Shown here: piece by piece, positions 45,949 through 59,142 of the stretch | How the letters are laid out: the number at the start of each line of letters is the position of its first letter | Numbering within the stretch: the first letter of the stretch is position 1 | DNA from: Paramecium tetraurelia | Lineage: Eukaryota; Ciliophora; Oligohymenophorea; Peniculida; Parameciidae | Assembly (NCBI RefSeq): GCF_000165425.1 | Contig: NW_001799634.1 | Span: 63,328-127,327 of the forward strand | Length of the DNA: 64,000 nucleotides | Direction: 5' to 3' | Program-made: the position numbers and the translations under genes | Notes under the pieces: model-generated | Databases searched by the model: none | What the model saw: the letters and a program-made list of their open reading frames with translations, nothing else | What the model was told of the DNA's origin: nothing

Positions 45949-47471
45949 TCAGAAATGATTAAGATTAATATATTTATTCATAGTATTCACCCATTACTAA
46001 GCTGTTACATCGTGATCTCGTTCTTTAAAGATATACTTTTTCTTATTTTTGTCTCCTACAATGAATTTACCCTTGCCTAATAATCTGCACGAAGTGAATT
46101 AATTCAAAGGAATAATAGTCTAATTATATATAAACTCTATTAAATACCAGTTTATTATTCAACTGTGGATTTATGTAATTAAAATATGGTATGCCACCCT
46201 GTATACTGATATCGGCATACCTTATAGAAAACGAAGTCATAAATAATACACCGTGTTCTTTATCTACATTCCCCTTTAAAACTATTTGATCAGTCTAATG
46301 TTTAGTCACTGAATTGCCCCTAATATCAGGCTTTTCTCTCTCTTTTTATTTGTCCAACATGGTAGTTTGAAATCTACTTAATTTCCTCTTTTATGTGTGT
46401 ATACTGGGTTGGGGAACATCTTGCAGCCAAATATGAGTGAAGTCTATTCCTGTGAAAAAGGGATGCTTCTTCAAACTATCGTAATTATAGTCGGAATCTT
46501 AATAATTGTAAGAGCATTATACCATTGAGATCTCCATAAAATCGATTTTATGGGTTTCTATCTAATAATATTTTGATTAATTCCAAAGCATCATTTGGAA
46601 TTCTTTGGTCTTACTCCCATTCGCATTAACTGATGTTGTGGAATAACTGAAACTCGTTATCGGAATAGAATGGAGTTCGATGAGTGTACAATTGATAAAT
46701 GAAGCATCCTAAAGCCCATAAATCAGCTTGAGGTCCAACTACGTTATAGTCAATGAGTTCTGGACACAGGTATTCGGATGTACCAACAAAACTAGAATCT
46801 CTGCAATATTTAATGGGAGGCTTTTCGAAATCATTCAAGGAAGGAGATCGTTGTTTTTGGTATTGAATTCTAATTTCTTCCAACTTGGTCCCAATACTTA
46901 TTTTTGATTCATCATAAACAAATACTGTTCCAAAATCTATCAATTTCAGATGTTTGTCTTTAGTCAATAAAATATTCTCTGGCTTTACGTCTCTATGTAC
47001 CAAACCATTTTGATGTAAGTACTCCAAAATTAATAAAAGTTCAGCAGTATAAAATTGTATCATTTTTTCATTAAAATTATACTCTATCTTAAATTATTAA
47101 ATACTGTTGATGTATTCCAATAGATTGCCATCGTTTAGCAATTCCAACGAGTAATACAATTTGGACTAGTCTTCAAATGAATGGAATAGCTTGATGATTC
47201 CTTTGTGTCTCAAATATGCCAACACTTCTCTTTCAATGCAAGCATGATGCATCTTTTTTTCCTGACCTTATTGAATTGCCATACCTTAACTAGAAAAGCC
47301 TTATCCACAATTTTCAGAGCAGATTCATGCCCAGTGACTTTACTTTTTGCCAACACAACCTCACTGTAAGCACCTTAGCCTAGAGGTTTCACAATTTCAT
47401 AATTGTCCAACTTAGCCTCTATGTTGAATTTACCATATACCTTAAACAAATACAGGTTATTTTGGATTCAT
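45949..47471 (-). CDS. PDK1: PDK1-type kinase (3-phosphoinositide-dependent kinase)
   Basis: Starts MNPKQPVFVQ; kinase domain with [81 protein letters not shown], and the PDK1-typical activation-loop end [16 protein letters not shown], followed by [15 protein letters not shown] and [13 protein letters not shown]. Catalytic Lys, HRD and DFG are intact. After the kinase comes a beta-rich segment ([31 protein letters not shown]) ending with a Trp helix ([11 protein letters not shown]), consistent with the C-terminal PH domain that targets PDK1 to phosphoinositides. PDK1 phosphorylates activation loops of AGC kinases. Several introns (for example 22 nt after residue 10 and 23 nt near 47260) fit this alignment. 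Confidence 0.88.
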
Positions 47472-47646
47472 AATTATTATTTAATAATTTTTACATCAAA
47501 TACTATTATAATCTCAGCTTTAAACTTCTCTCACTCCTTCATTTACATTCCATATATACCAACCATATTTCTCGTAGAAATTCATTCAATATCTGGCTGT
47601 CATTCGTAGTACTCTTAGGGTATGATATGGAATTAAATTTCAGTTA

Positions 47647-48032
47647 TCAAACACTTGTAAACTATTACTATTATAATATAAATAACTGTTAATGGATTCT
47701 TCATTTTAAACACATTCTGCTTCTTATCTACCCATAATATACTTCACTTAGAGAAGGGATAAGATAAACCATATCCTATATATATCTATTGAGTTTGATT
47801 TTTCATAACATAGCTTTCTAGTCTTTGAATGCTTTGTTTTTATGAGGCACCCTACTAATATTTTAACTTCCTTTTTCAATTTATCATTAACCCCTTTTTC
47901 TTTGATTTAATATACTAATTTCATTAGAGCTCAAATTTTACATAATTATGGTTTATACTAAAATAAGAATTAGTTATCCGATACTAATTCATCTATAACA
48001 ATTTTTGGATCAACAAAATTGAATAGCAACAT
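47647..48032 (-). CDS. Small unrecognised ORF
   Basis: About 119 residues if a 27-nt intron near 47920-47946 is spliced. It starts MLLFNFVDPKIVIDELVSDN and continues with a basic segment (KGVNDKLKKEVKIL). The splice joins two protein-like frames, which supports it, but the sequence is AT-rich and has no recognised family. The frame upstream of the chosen ATG is also open. Confidence 0.4.
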
Positions 48033-48220
48033 GTCTTCATTCAAATATGTATTTTTTAGTTATAGAGAAATAATGAATTATTTAAATTTCTATTAAACTC
48101 ATCTCCTTAATTTTTAATTCATACTCATATTTATGTTAGCATAAGACCTATTGATATCAAATGTATTTGATTATAAATTTAATAAATTTATAAAAATATT
48201 AAGTAGAATTGTCAAAATGA

Positions 48221-49605
48221 TCATCGAATAGTTGGAATAAGCAAAGACCCATTAGGCTATTTTTAATCTTAATTGGTTTGAGGGTATAAATTCCAAAAGC
48301 GTAAGGTTTCATCTCCTGCTCCAGTAACAATGGTTGATCCATCAGGTGACATTGCTAGATAAAGTACTCTATATTTAAATATGGATAATACCTGCATGTG
48401 TGTCCAACCAATGTAGAGATCCTTTTCATATTGCTACATCTCCAAAGAACTATTTAGTTTTGACTATATCCATGAGTCGATATAAGTTCATTTTCAATTT
48501 TGCTAAACATGAGATTGCAGACTTGACTACCAGTGTCTTCTTTTTGTAACGATTTTCCTTCAAGAGCATTCCAGAATCTAATTGTCTTATCTGCAGTGCC
48601 TCCCCCACTTGCCAACAATCCATGTTGATGTGGACTCCATGCAATCGCTTTTACTGCAGCCTAATGTTCAGACAATCTAAATATGGGTTTATCCTGTTTA
48701 TGTGAAGACCAAAGATACAGTTTATTATCATTACCTCCTGAGGCTAGCATCTACCCATCAGGTGACCATTTCAAACCACAAACTTCTTATTTGTGGGCTG
48801 ACTGTTTCAGAAAGTAATTTCCCTTTAATCGCAAATCTCTCTACAATATTAGTTTATCTCTTGAGCCACTACTCAGCACATTATCTGAAAAGCACAATGT
48901 CCCTACTCTTGCAATGTGTCCCTTGTAAGTGCGAACTCTCTATAATTTAATAGCATCCCAAATTTAGACTTCTCCTGTCTTGGTTCCAACAGCCAAATGC
49001 GGTCCTCTAAGTGACCATGCCACACTTGTAACTGAATCATTATGGAGATCCAACAATTTTGTAACTTTCGAAGATTATGCATTCCTGAAATTATTAATAG
49101 TCATTTATACCATAAATATACGCAAGAATTCAATGCAACTGATAAGGAATTCTAGTTGCTCCAATCAATCAGATTCAAATAAAAATCATCTTAAAGTTGT
49201 GGTGCATCAAGAACTTTAAATGGAACTTTCGGTATTTTTCGCACATACTTACCGTAATAATTAGAGAGAGTTTCTGATATTGTGAAGTACTTATGATCTA
49301 TCAGAATACTAGTGATATTATTAATTATTGCATCTACCTGTTGTAAATTTTGGAGTTGTGGATGTCGAAATTATTCTGCTGATTGTATTAAAATCCACTT
49401 TGATTGATAAATTACATTGAGTCTGACTCAAATATGGGTTCCTATTCCAGTATTTACTATTTATAAAGCATCTCCAATGCCATTTGTGCTGATGCAATGT
49501 CTTGGCTCTCCATTTAGTTTTCCTGAATGATACTAAAATTCTTCTTTAATTGTGTAACAAATCGATCTCCTAAGAAGGATTTCTGCCTTTTACAATCAGT
49601 GCTAC
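48221..49605 (-). CDS. CDH1: APC/C activator CDH1/Fizzy-related (N-terminus in assembly gap)
   Basis: Seven-blade WD40 protein of the Cdc20/Cdh1 family: RKIPKVPFKVLDAPQLQDDF, NLIDWSNQNSLSVAL, SVTSVAWSLRGPHLAVGTK, VCGLKWSPDGQMLASGGNDN, KAIAWSPHQHGLLASGGG, TADKTIRFWN and TLRFWNLYP. The last residues are PTIR, the Ile-Arg tail that docks on the APC/C. PFKVLDAPxLQDDFYLNLxDWS favours Cdh1/Fzr over Cdc20. The upstream part has GDRFVTQL where the C-box normally reads DRFIPxR, so that motif looks altered. The extreme N-terminus lies in the run of N. The protein recruits substrates to the ubiquitin ligase at mitotic exit and G1. Introns of 20-30 nt interrupt it, for example near 49095 and 49245. Confidence 0.92.
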
Positions 49606-50273
49606 NNNNNNNNNNNNNNNNNNNNNNNNNNNNNNNNNNNNNNNNNNNNNNNNNNNNNNNNNNNNNNNNNNNNNNNNNNNNNNNNNNNNNNNNNNNNNNN
49701 NNNNNNNNNNNNNNNNNNNNNNNNNNNNNNNNNNNNNNNNNNNNNNNNNNNNNNNNNNNNNNNNNNNNNNNNNNNNNNNNNNNNNNNNNNNNNNNNNNNN
49801 NNNNNNNNNNNNNNNNNNNNNNNNNNNNNNNNNNNNNNNNNNNNNNNNNNNNNNNNNNNNNNNNNNNNNNNNNNNNNNNNNNNNNNNNNNNNNNNNNNNN
49901 NNNNNNNNNNNNNNNNNNNNNNNNNNNNNNNNNNNNNNNNNNNNNNNNNNNNNNNNNNNNNNNNNNNNNNNNNNNNNNNNNNNNNNNNNNNNNNNNNNNN
50001 NNNNNNNNNNNNNNNNNNNNNNNNNNNNNNNNNNNNNNNNNNNNNNNNNNNNNNNNNNNNNNNNNNNNNNNNNNNNNNNNNNNNNNNNNNNNNNNNNNNN
50101 NNNNNNNNNNNNNNNNNNNNNNNNNNNNNNNNNNNNNNNNNNNNNNNNNNNNNNNNNNNNNNNNNNNNNNNNNNNNNNNNNNNNNNNNNNNNNNNNNNNN
50201 NNNNNNNNNNNNNNNNNNNNNNNNNNNNNNNNNNNNNNNNNNNNNNNNNNNNNNNNNNNNNNNNNNNNNNNNN
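49606..50273. other. Assembly gap (668 N)
   Basis: A run of N marks a scaffold gap. It hides the first codons of CDH1 on one side and the last part of the coiled-coil gene on the other. Confidence 0.99.
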
Positions 50274-51969
50274 CTGCAAAGGTTTCTTCATCTTCTAGAT
50301 TTTTTAATTTACTAATTGTATATAATTACATTTACTCTAGCAACTAAATAGATGAGGAATATTGCAAATTAATTAATTCTCCCTTCTATGTTTAATTAAT
50401 CTATTGAAACTTCTATTTAGAAATAGTTTGATAAGTAAGAATGTATTCTTATTCGTCTTTCCTTTTTTTCAATTTGTTTTAATTCTTAGTTAAACTGTCT
50501 AATTATTACGTTTAATGTTTCTCCTAGAATTAATAATATTCACTACTTCTTTCTTCTTAATAAGTTGAAAAAATTCTAAGTGATCTTTTTTATTTTAAAT
50601 TCTTTGTTCCTTGAAAGATTTCCATTCTTCACTTTTTTTGGTTTAAAACTTTTCAATTCTATCTTAAATGCTTTTCAATTTCTCATCCCATTCTTCAATT
50701 TTTTCTTACTATTTTTCTTCTGATTGCTTATATCTTTCTCTCTACTTTGTAAATTTTTATTGATGTTCATTCTTTTTAGATTATGACATTTTCAACAGTA
50801 ACTGTTCATGATCTTCTAGCAATTTCTCTGATTTAGATAGTTTCTAACCAACTTTATTGAATAATTCATATTCCTTTTCTTCTCTTTCTTATTTAATTTT
50901 TAGATTAATATTGCTCAACTTCTATTCAAAGTACTATTGCTTTTCCAACCTGTTTTTTTCCATTTGTTCTGCAGTCTTCTATCGTTTGTTCATTGACAAC
51001 CGTTCTATTCAAGCTTGTTGTTTTCTCGTAAGATCCTCCATCAAACGATTACCGAAATCATCTTTAAAATGATTAATCTTATCTTCTAACTTACGATTGC
51101 GAGAGGCAATCTCAGATATCATTTTAGTTCTTTGTTATTGAATTGAAAATTATCTAAAGGAATAATATAATAAAAGGTCTTACTTGGCTTCCATTTTCTC
51201 TTGAATAGATTTTGAATTTTGAAAATCATTTTCTATTTGTTCCCTGACTTTTTATTAATGAATTTATAATTTCTCATAAACTTTCTTATTCTCCGATGCT
51301 GCTTTCTTCTTGAGATTATCAAAGGTCTCTTTACGCGTAGCAAGTAGTTTCTCTTCCCTTTGCGAGATTTCTTGTATTTTGAGTCTTCTGTCCAATTCCT
51401 ACTTAATTGCCTATTTAGCAAAGCAATCATTAATTTTTTGTTCTTTGTTCCTCTCGTCTTCAATTAGTTGCAATTTCTGATCCAAATTGAGTATTTCAAA
51501 TGAGCTTATAAACCTTTTGGTTTTCACAGGTTCTGGCCACTTACTAAGTTTGAGAATATGAAAATACTAGCCTCTGAGTTCGTCTTCTTCTCTCTGCCTC
51601 CTTTGAAAATCAGCCTTGATTCGTTTCCTGCCATCAAAGAGATTCTAGTAATCCACTATTCGATAGATATATATGAAATTTACTGATGAGCTCTCTCAAG
51701 TAATTTAGATAGGCCCTCTAGAGGTCTTTTTCAGTATATGGGATTTTTTGGATCTCAAAATCATAATGCAACTCGAACTTATTCCTAGATGAGTCAGATC
51801 ACAAATGAAACTTTCGACGAAAGTGATAACGATCTTATCCTAGACTTTCCATGGCTTTTTGAGTGATAGGAGAGTCAGGACGGAATTTGAGTTCGTAATC
51901 CTATATGAGGGAGAGCAATTTGCGAGGGTGGGAGATATTGATGAATTTGGATTCTGTGACAAATAGCAT
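50274..51969 (-). CDS. Coiled-coil protein, 3' end in or near the gap
   Basis: Starts MLFVTESKFINISHPRKLLS. After about 90 residues of globular sequence the protein becomes continuous charged helix (RKRIKADFQRRQREEDELRG, IKQELDRRLKIQEISQREEK, KKAASENKKVYEKL), with Gln, Lys and Glu dominating. Introns of 27, 28 and about 28 nt fall near 51790, 51660 and 51150. From about 50450 to the gap the frame is harder to follow. Such proteins in ciliates are often basal-body, rootlet or cortical components; this one has no diagnostic domain. The start codon lies 16 bp from a divergent gene's start. Confidence 0.68.
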
Positions 51970-51985
51970 TTAATTAATTAATTAA
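51970..51985. promoter_or_regulatory. 16-bp palindromic divergent start-to-start interval
   Basis: Between the two divergent start codons lies TTAATTAATTAATTAA, four copies of TTAA. With CAT on the left and ATG on the right, positions 51967-51988 form a perfect 22-bp palindrome. Both genes need promoters and leaders here, so transcription must initiate within or beyond the opposite coding region, or leaders are nearly absent. Confidence 0.6.
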
Positions 51986-54722
51986 ATGTACTCTTGCGAC
52001 ATACTACCATTGCCAGGATAACAGTTTCGTTATGCAAAGAATCTGAATCTTCTTCGTTTGGATAATTATTCCAAGTATGACAGTAATGGACACAACTTCA
52101 GTTAGGATCAACAAAGTTCTACCAGAATCAGGAAACCGACCAGCAAATTGAAGTTGTTGAGTGTATGCAATTTGGTTGTCATAGTAGTTGCATACTTTAA
52201 AGAAGGACGAAGGCAAAAATTTCTATCATCACACTTCCATCTACAATTTAAAGGAATACAACAATTTAACTAAGTCTCCTGTATTTTTGTAAGCACTCCA
52301 AAATATATCTGTAGTTTGAGTGGTAACACTCAGAAATTGAATGAAATGCAGGCTAAGGTGCTCCTGACTGATTTTCAGAGGAAGGTAACCGCTTACTTGA
52401 AGAAGGTGCCTAATTCCAATAATAATAAATAATATTATTCTGATATAAAACTACCAGGATATTCAAAAGATTATGAGACGTAGCAGATTATACTACATAC
52501 TCAGTAAGAAGAATTGCTAAATCGATCATTATGTCTGAATAAATACAATTACAGACCAGAATGTAATTATTAATTTTACTGCATTTAAGTCTCTGATGTC
52601 GGACTTGAAGTCAGGTTGATGAACAACACCAAATCTTTCAGTAAACAAGTCATTCCTAATGAAAGAATACAGAATCGCTTACTCAAGTTTATGGAAAAGT
52701 ACCTAAACGATGAACACATCGATTATGACTTAAAGTAATTTTGCTCTTTTCATTTATATACACAGAATGTAGATGATGACTAAGCAATACCGTGAAATTG
52801 TTAAGAAGATCAAAACCTAGGCTTTCAAAGTCAAAGTTCCTGATCACTATTAGATCTAGATGAGTGATTTCAATGATTACTATCAAGTCAATGAGAGAAA
52901 GTAAAGAGAATATCTAGAATAATAATTTGACTCTTTAGCCGATCAGATTATTTAATCTATACAGCAGAGCTAAGACTCTATGTCTTCTTATAGAGAATCT
53001 TAATCGGACATCTACGAATTAGAACATCCACAGGCTACTCCAAATAATCACAAGTAAGAAATATAGTAAGAGGAACTAAATGAAATTGATGAAGATGATG
53101 ATACAGTGAATGACATGAAGAAATCCAAAAAGACTGGAAAACAAAAGGATCCTAAAAAACTAACCAAGAAGCAATCTATCAAAGTATAACGACCCTCAAC
53201 TCTATAAAGATAAGAGTCGGATGTTATTTAACAATTAAGTGAATTGAACAATCAAAATCTATAAAGAGAATAACGATAACCTACTGTTTAGTAGATTGAA
53301 CCAATTCAAGAGGAGGAATTAAAACAGACAATCCAAGAACTCACAGAAGAACTATAGAAACCACACAAAAAACATTTGACCAAAGCTCAAAGGGAAGAAT
53401 AGAAAAAGAGAAAGAAGGAGATTCAGAGATTGCATGAAGATATTGAAAGAATCAAAAAAGAAAAGGGAGGAGATTTTGAATATGAGAAGAGTGATTCTGA
53501 TAGTGAAGATAGGTTTAGAAGGTAGAAATTGTACAATTAATTTGATGATATGTTTAAGCCAAGACAACTCTCTAGAAGATAATCACATCAACATGACTAA
53601 AGTGAAGGAGAAGATCTAGATTATGCTAGTGAACAAGAAGTTGAAGATAGAAACAAAATTCAAAGGGTTGAGTAAATCATACAATAAAAACGAGATCCTA
53701 ATTATTAATATAATCCTTAAGAATTTTGGTAACAAGAAGTTAAAATCAACGTAAAGAAACCTTAATTTCCTAATGTTGTGTCTTAATAAAGACAATAAGA
53801 GTAATTCTTATAATTTTAAAGAGAAAAACTTGAATAATAAATGCAAATGATTAATTAGAAATACACACAGTAACCAAACGACACATCTTAACAATAACCT
53901 AATAATCTTTAATAGTAAATACCTACCTAATAACAACAGTAATAATAATCATATTAATTTTAATAATAGATTAAAAATAATTAATAATAAATTCACCCTT
54001 CTAACAAAAATAATCCCTAATAATAATCTACTCCTATTCCCCAATAGGATGAAAGATAGAAATAACACCCAAACTATAGTGTTTAAAAATCCTTTAAAAC
54101 TCCTCAGTCGATGCCTTCTCAATAAAATAATTAGGATTCATTACCCGGAATATAAGATCACTCATTTGATACTAAACAAAATTCTTAACCCATCCTTCCA
54201 TTTTAAGCTTAGGAAGTGCAGAATGGCGTAGCATAAATTAAAAATCAAACTCAAAATAAAAATAAAAACCAATAATAATAATAATTTGAATAAAGTGACT
54301 AAAAGCAAAAGCAAAAACAATAGGGTTCAAGCGCTAATAAAAAATAGGAACAACCCACCTCAGATAATAAGGGTAGGCAAATTCCATCAATGAAAAAACT
54401 TGATTAAGAAGATGCATAGATATCTAAAGAAATAGAAGAATAATTACGATAAGTTTAATACACTTTGAATAGGGTTAAAATGGGTATGTATGAGAAAATG
54501 ATGGCAGCTCAATCAGTTTATGATGTGGATATTCATGTAACAATATTGTACTATAATTAGGAATACAAATTGATAGATTTTCCTTTAAATCAAACAGTAT
54601 TTCCTAAACTCAATGGAGAGGATGAAAAGTTAATCTTTCAATAATTGTATTTAATTTAAATATCCTAAGATTCGCTTGGTAGAAAGAGATCTATAAAACA
54701 ATTCCAATTTTGCATCAAGTGA
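51986..54722 (+). CDS. Large Gln-rich protein of unknown function
   Basis: 885 residues after introns of 22, 26 and 31 nt (near 52165, 52291 and 52734), exact codon count. The N-terminal 270 residues look folded: LKEYNNLTKSPVFFLSGNTQ, NYRPECNYQFYCIQ and ERIQNRLLKFMEKYLNDEHI. Then comes a charged helical region and a disordered poly-Gln/Asn region of more than 150 residues (about 53780-54330), mostly TAA and TAG codons. The last 90 residues fold again (MYEKMMAAQSVYDVDIHVTI, KLIDFPLNQTVFPKLNG). The first stop is TGA at 54720, but the same frame continues for 33 plausible codons to TGA 54819. No family recognised. Confidence 0.72.
53780..54330 (+). repeat. Poly-glutamine/asparagine coding tract
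   Basis: Dense runs of TAA, TAG, CAA and AAT codons that read as Gln/Asn in ciliate code. In the DNA it looks like imperfect (TAA)n microsatellite. It sits wholly inside the open frame of the 51986 gene. Confidence 0.75.
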
Positions 54723-54821
54723 ATAGAAATTTATAAGTATTTAATCTCATTAACATAGATTCCTGATGAAAATGAGGGAGCAGCTTCATAATTAGTTAGT
54801 AGTGATGATGATAACAACTGA

Positions 54822-55157
54822 TAATATTTTAGTTATTTAATGTTGTTACTATATTAAAGTTAAAATATATATCTAAACTGAATTGTTAAGGTAGACATTA
54901 AGTATGATTGAATCTTAACATAAAAATCAGTTATCCAAGTAAGATTAAATCTTAAAAAATGCATAAGAGTCTAGCTTATGTATAAATTATTTCTTGAATC
55001 TTCAGTATTTTTTACTTGAAATTCATAAATATTAATAATTGATAAATAATTAAACTAAAATTAGTATAATGTATAAATCAAACTGTACAAATTTCTAATG
55101 ATTTTATATAGTTCTTACAATAAATAATTACTTAAGCACATTTCAGTAAAATGATTC
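54822..55157. other. AT-rich interval, nothing recognised
   Basis: About 335 bases between two plus-strand genes with no supported feature. Confidence 0.4.
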
Positions 55158-55515
55158 ATGATTATAATTATTATTTCCTTAACATTTTCAACTTCAATTG
55201 TTAAATTTGATTTGTTAAATAATAATTACTTTTTGACAGAAGAAGTTGAACCCCAACTTTTTCAGTTTTTTTAATAATTTTTTTGGGCATACGGTTAACA
55301 ATCTGAGATAAAATAATTTCTATTCTCAAAGATTTGTTATCTCATTGCAGTGCACTTATTCAGTTGTATGGAATTTCTATAACGACTGCCAATGTCCAAG
55401 TATTCTTTGGAGAAGGTCAGGAGTGCAGGGATAGTACAAGTTTAGTCTTAAAATTGAGAATATGGGTAATTTGTTAACAGTTTGAAGATGGTGAGCAAGA
55501 TGTACATATCATGAA
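55158..55515 (+). CDS. Possible small secreted protein, uncertain model
   Basis: ATG 55158 opens MIIIIISLTFSTSIVKFDLL, a fair signal peptide. If a 38-nt GT...AG segment near 55290 is removed, it continues LLSHCSALIQLYGISITTAN and VFFGEGQECRDSTSLVLKL with two or three Cys. The intron is longer than usual and the stop is not fixed, so end and exon boundaries are tentative. Confidence 0.35.
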
Positions 55516-55542
55516 TGATAATATAATAATATTAATTAAAAA

Positions 55543-56135
55543 ATGGAAGAATAAGGCATGCGTCCAGAAACATCGAAGTGCTCGAGGATGGAAAAGCGGA
55601 GATTAGTGTCACAGAGTCATTAAAGATAGGAGTCGAGTCAAGCTCAAAGAATTAATGGAATCACTTTATAATAATATTTCAGGGGAGGCAACTTCAGAGT
55701 GCTGGAAATTAACGAAGATGAATGGGATAACTAATAACCTGAATAATAGGCACCTAAAGCTCCACTTCTTTAAAATAACAATTTTCGTATTAAAACAGAT
55801 AAGAAAATAAACAACAAAAAACTACTTGAAAGATCCCCTGTCTAAAACTTAACTATGAGTAAAGATTTTAACCAACGTAAAATTAACCGAGTAAGTAAAA
55901 CAATTGACTATTATGCTAGCCTCATATCACATCAAATGAATTCTTTCAAAATGAAGACGATCTTCGGAAAACTAAGATAGAATTGAAATACGGACGTATG
56001 AAAGAGGATGCAATTAATAGATTTGGTAACCCGGATTAAGAACTATTTAATAAATATGCAGATAAATTTAACATTACCAAGGAGCCTCCAAAGCTAACAC
56101 TTGCGCCAAGAGAACTCTTCACAAAATTTAAATGA
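55543..56135 (+). CDS. Unrecognised small protein
   Basis: 187 residues with one 29-nt intron near 55890-55918, exact codon count. The N-terminal part is basic and Gln/Ser-rich; FRGGNFRVLEINEDEWDN lies in the middle; the C-terminus is well ordered with KTKIELKYGRMKEDAINRFG, NPDQELFNKYADKFNI and PRELFTKFK. Composition and splice support are good, but no family is recognised. The ATG is the first in frame after a TAAT-rich leader. Confidence 0.6.
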
Positions 56136-58408
<2,273 letters not shown>

Positions 58409-58447
58409 TCATAATATTAATATAATATTAACACATATCTTATTATT

Positions 58448-58799
58448 ATGAATAAGTTATTATTAAGCATAGCCAGGATACCAAAATATTAACCAAGATT
58501 TTCATTCAGCAAAGCATTAAAGGACAAGGACAAAGGTGATGAAAAAGCATTCTTTTCAAAAGAAGATTGTAATTGCCTGCATTAAATATTCGATTAGAAA
58601 AATTGATGTCTAAATTACTTAAGAAAATGAAAGAGGCTAATGAGCACCCATAAGCAGCAGGAAGTAATAGTGCAGAGGACAAGGAGGAATTATAAGTATG
58701 ATAAAGTATTACTAAAATTAGAAAATATTTAATAGATATAAAGTCAATTATACAGATGCATTCATTGAAGAGGTCCTGAATTGGAAGAAATCAGATTGA
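58448..58799 (+). CDS. Mitochondrial ATPase-inhibitor (IF1)-like small protein
   Basis: 98 residues after introns of 29 and 26 nt, exact codon count. The N-terminus MNKLLLSIARIPKYQPRFSF is basic and amphipathic like a mitochondrial presequence. It is followed by DKGDEKAFFSKEDLKKLMSK and LLKKMKEANE, resembling the inhibitory helix region of IF1 (acidic-aromatic start, then basic helix). The C-terminus (FNRYKVNYTDAFIEEVLNWK) is not IF1-like. IF1 blocks ATP hydrolysis by F1-ATPase at low pH. Assignment rests on size, targeting and one motif, so it is tentative. Confidence 0.5.
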
Positions 58800-59142
58800 A
58801 ATAAATACATAATAACATTATTACAAGAATAAGCATAATTAATGGAATTTTGTTATTTTGGTTTAATTACAATTTATCAATTCGCATTAACACAAATAAA
58901 TTTAATAAAATAATCAATCATTTGTATTTTATAAGGAAAGAATTCTTATGGATATAATATCAATAAAGTACGTACTGAAAAATGTACCAGTTCTATAAAA
59001 TTAATTTGTTTCGTTCTTTGATCTGTTCTTAAATTATATATCAATTATCAATAATTCTGAAGAAGAAAGAAAGGGAAAGTTAATTCTAATGATTTTTAGT
59101 GATGTTATGTATTTTTATTATTTATTATTATTTTAATCAGTC
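58800..59142. other. AT-rich interval, nothing recognised
   Basis: About 340 bases between two plus-strand genes. It carries the promoter of the kinase gene; nothing specific recognised. Confidence 0.4.

Noticed and set aside
49527..50315. ORFs spanning the N run
   Set aside because: They arise only because N codons are treated as open.
53780..54330. Non-coding (TAA)n microsatellite
   Set aside because: In ciliate code it reads as Gln/Asn within a frame open on both sides, and the spliced gene length is exact.
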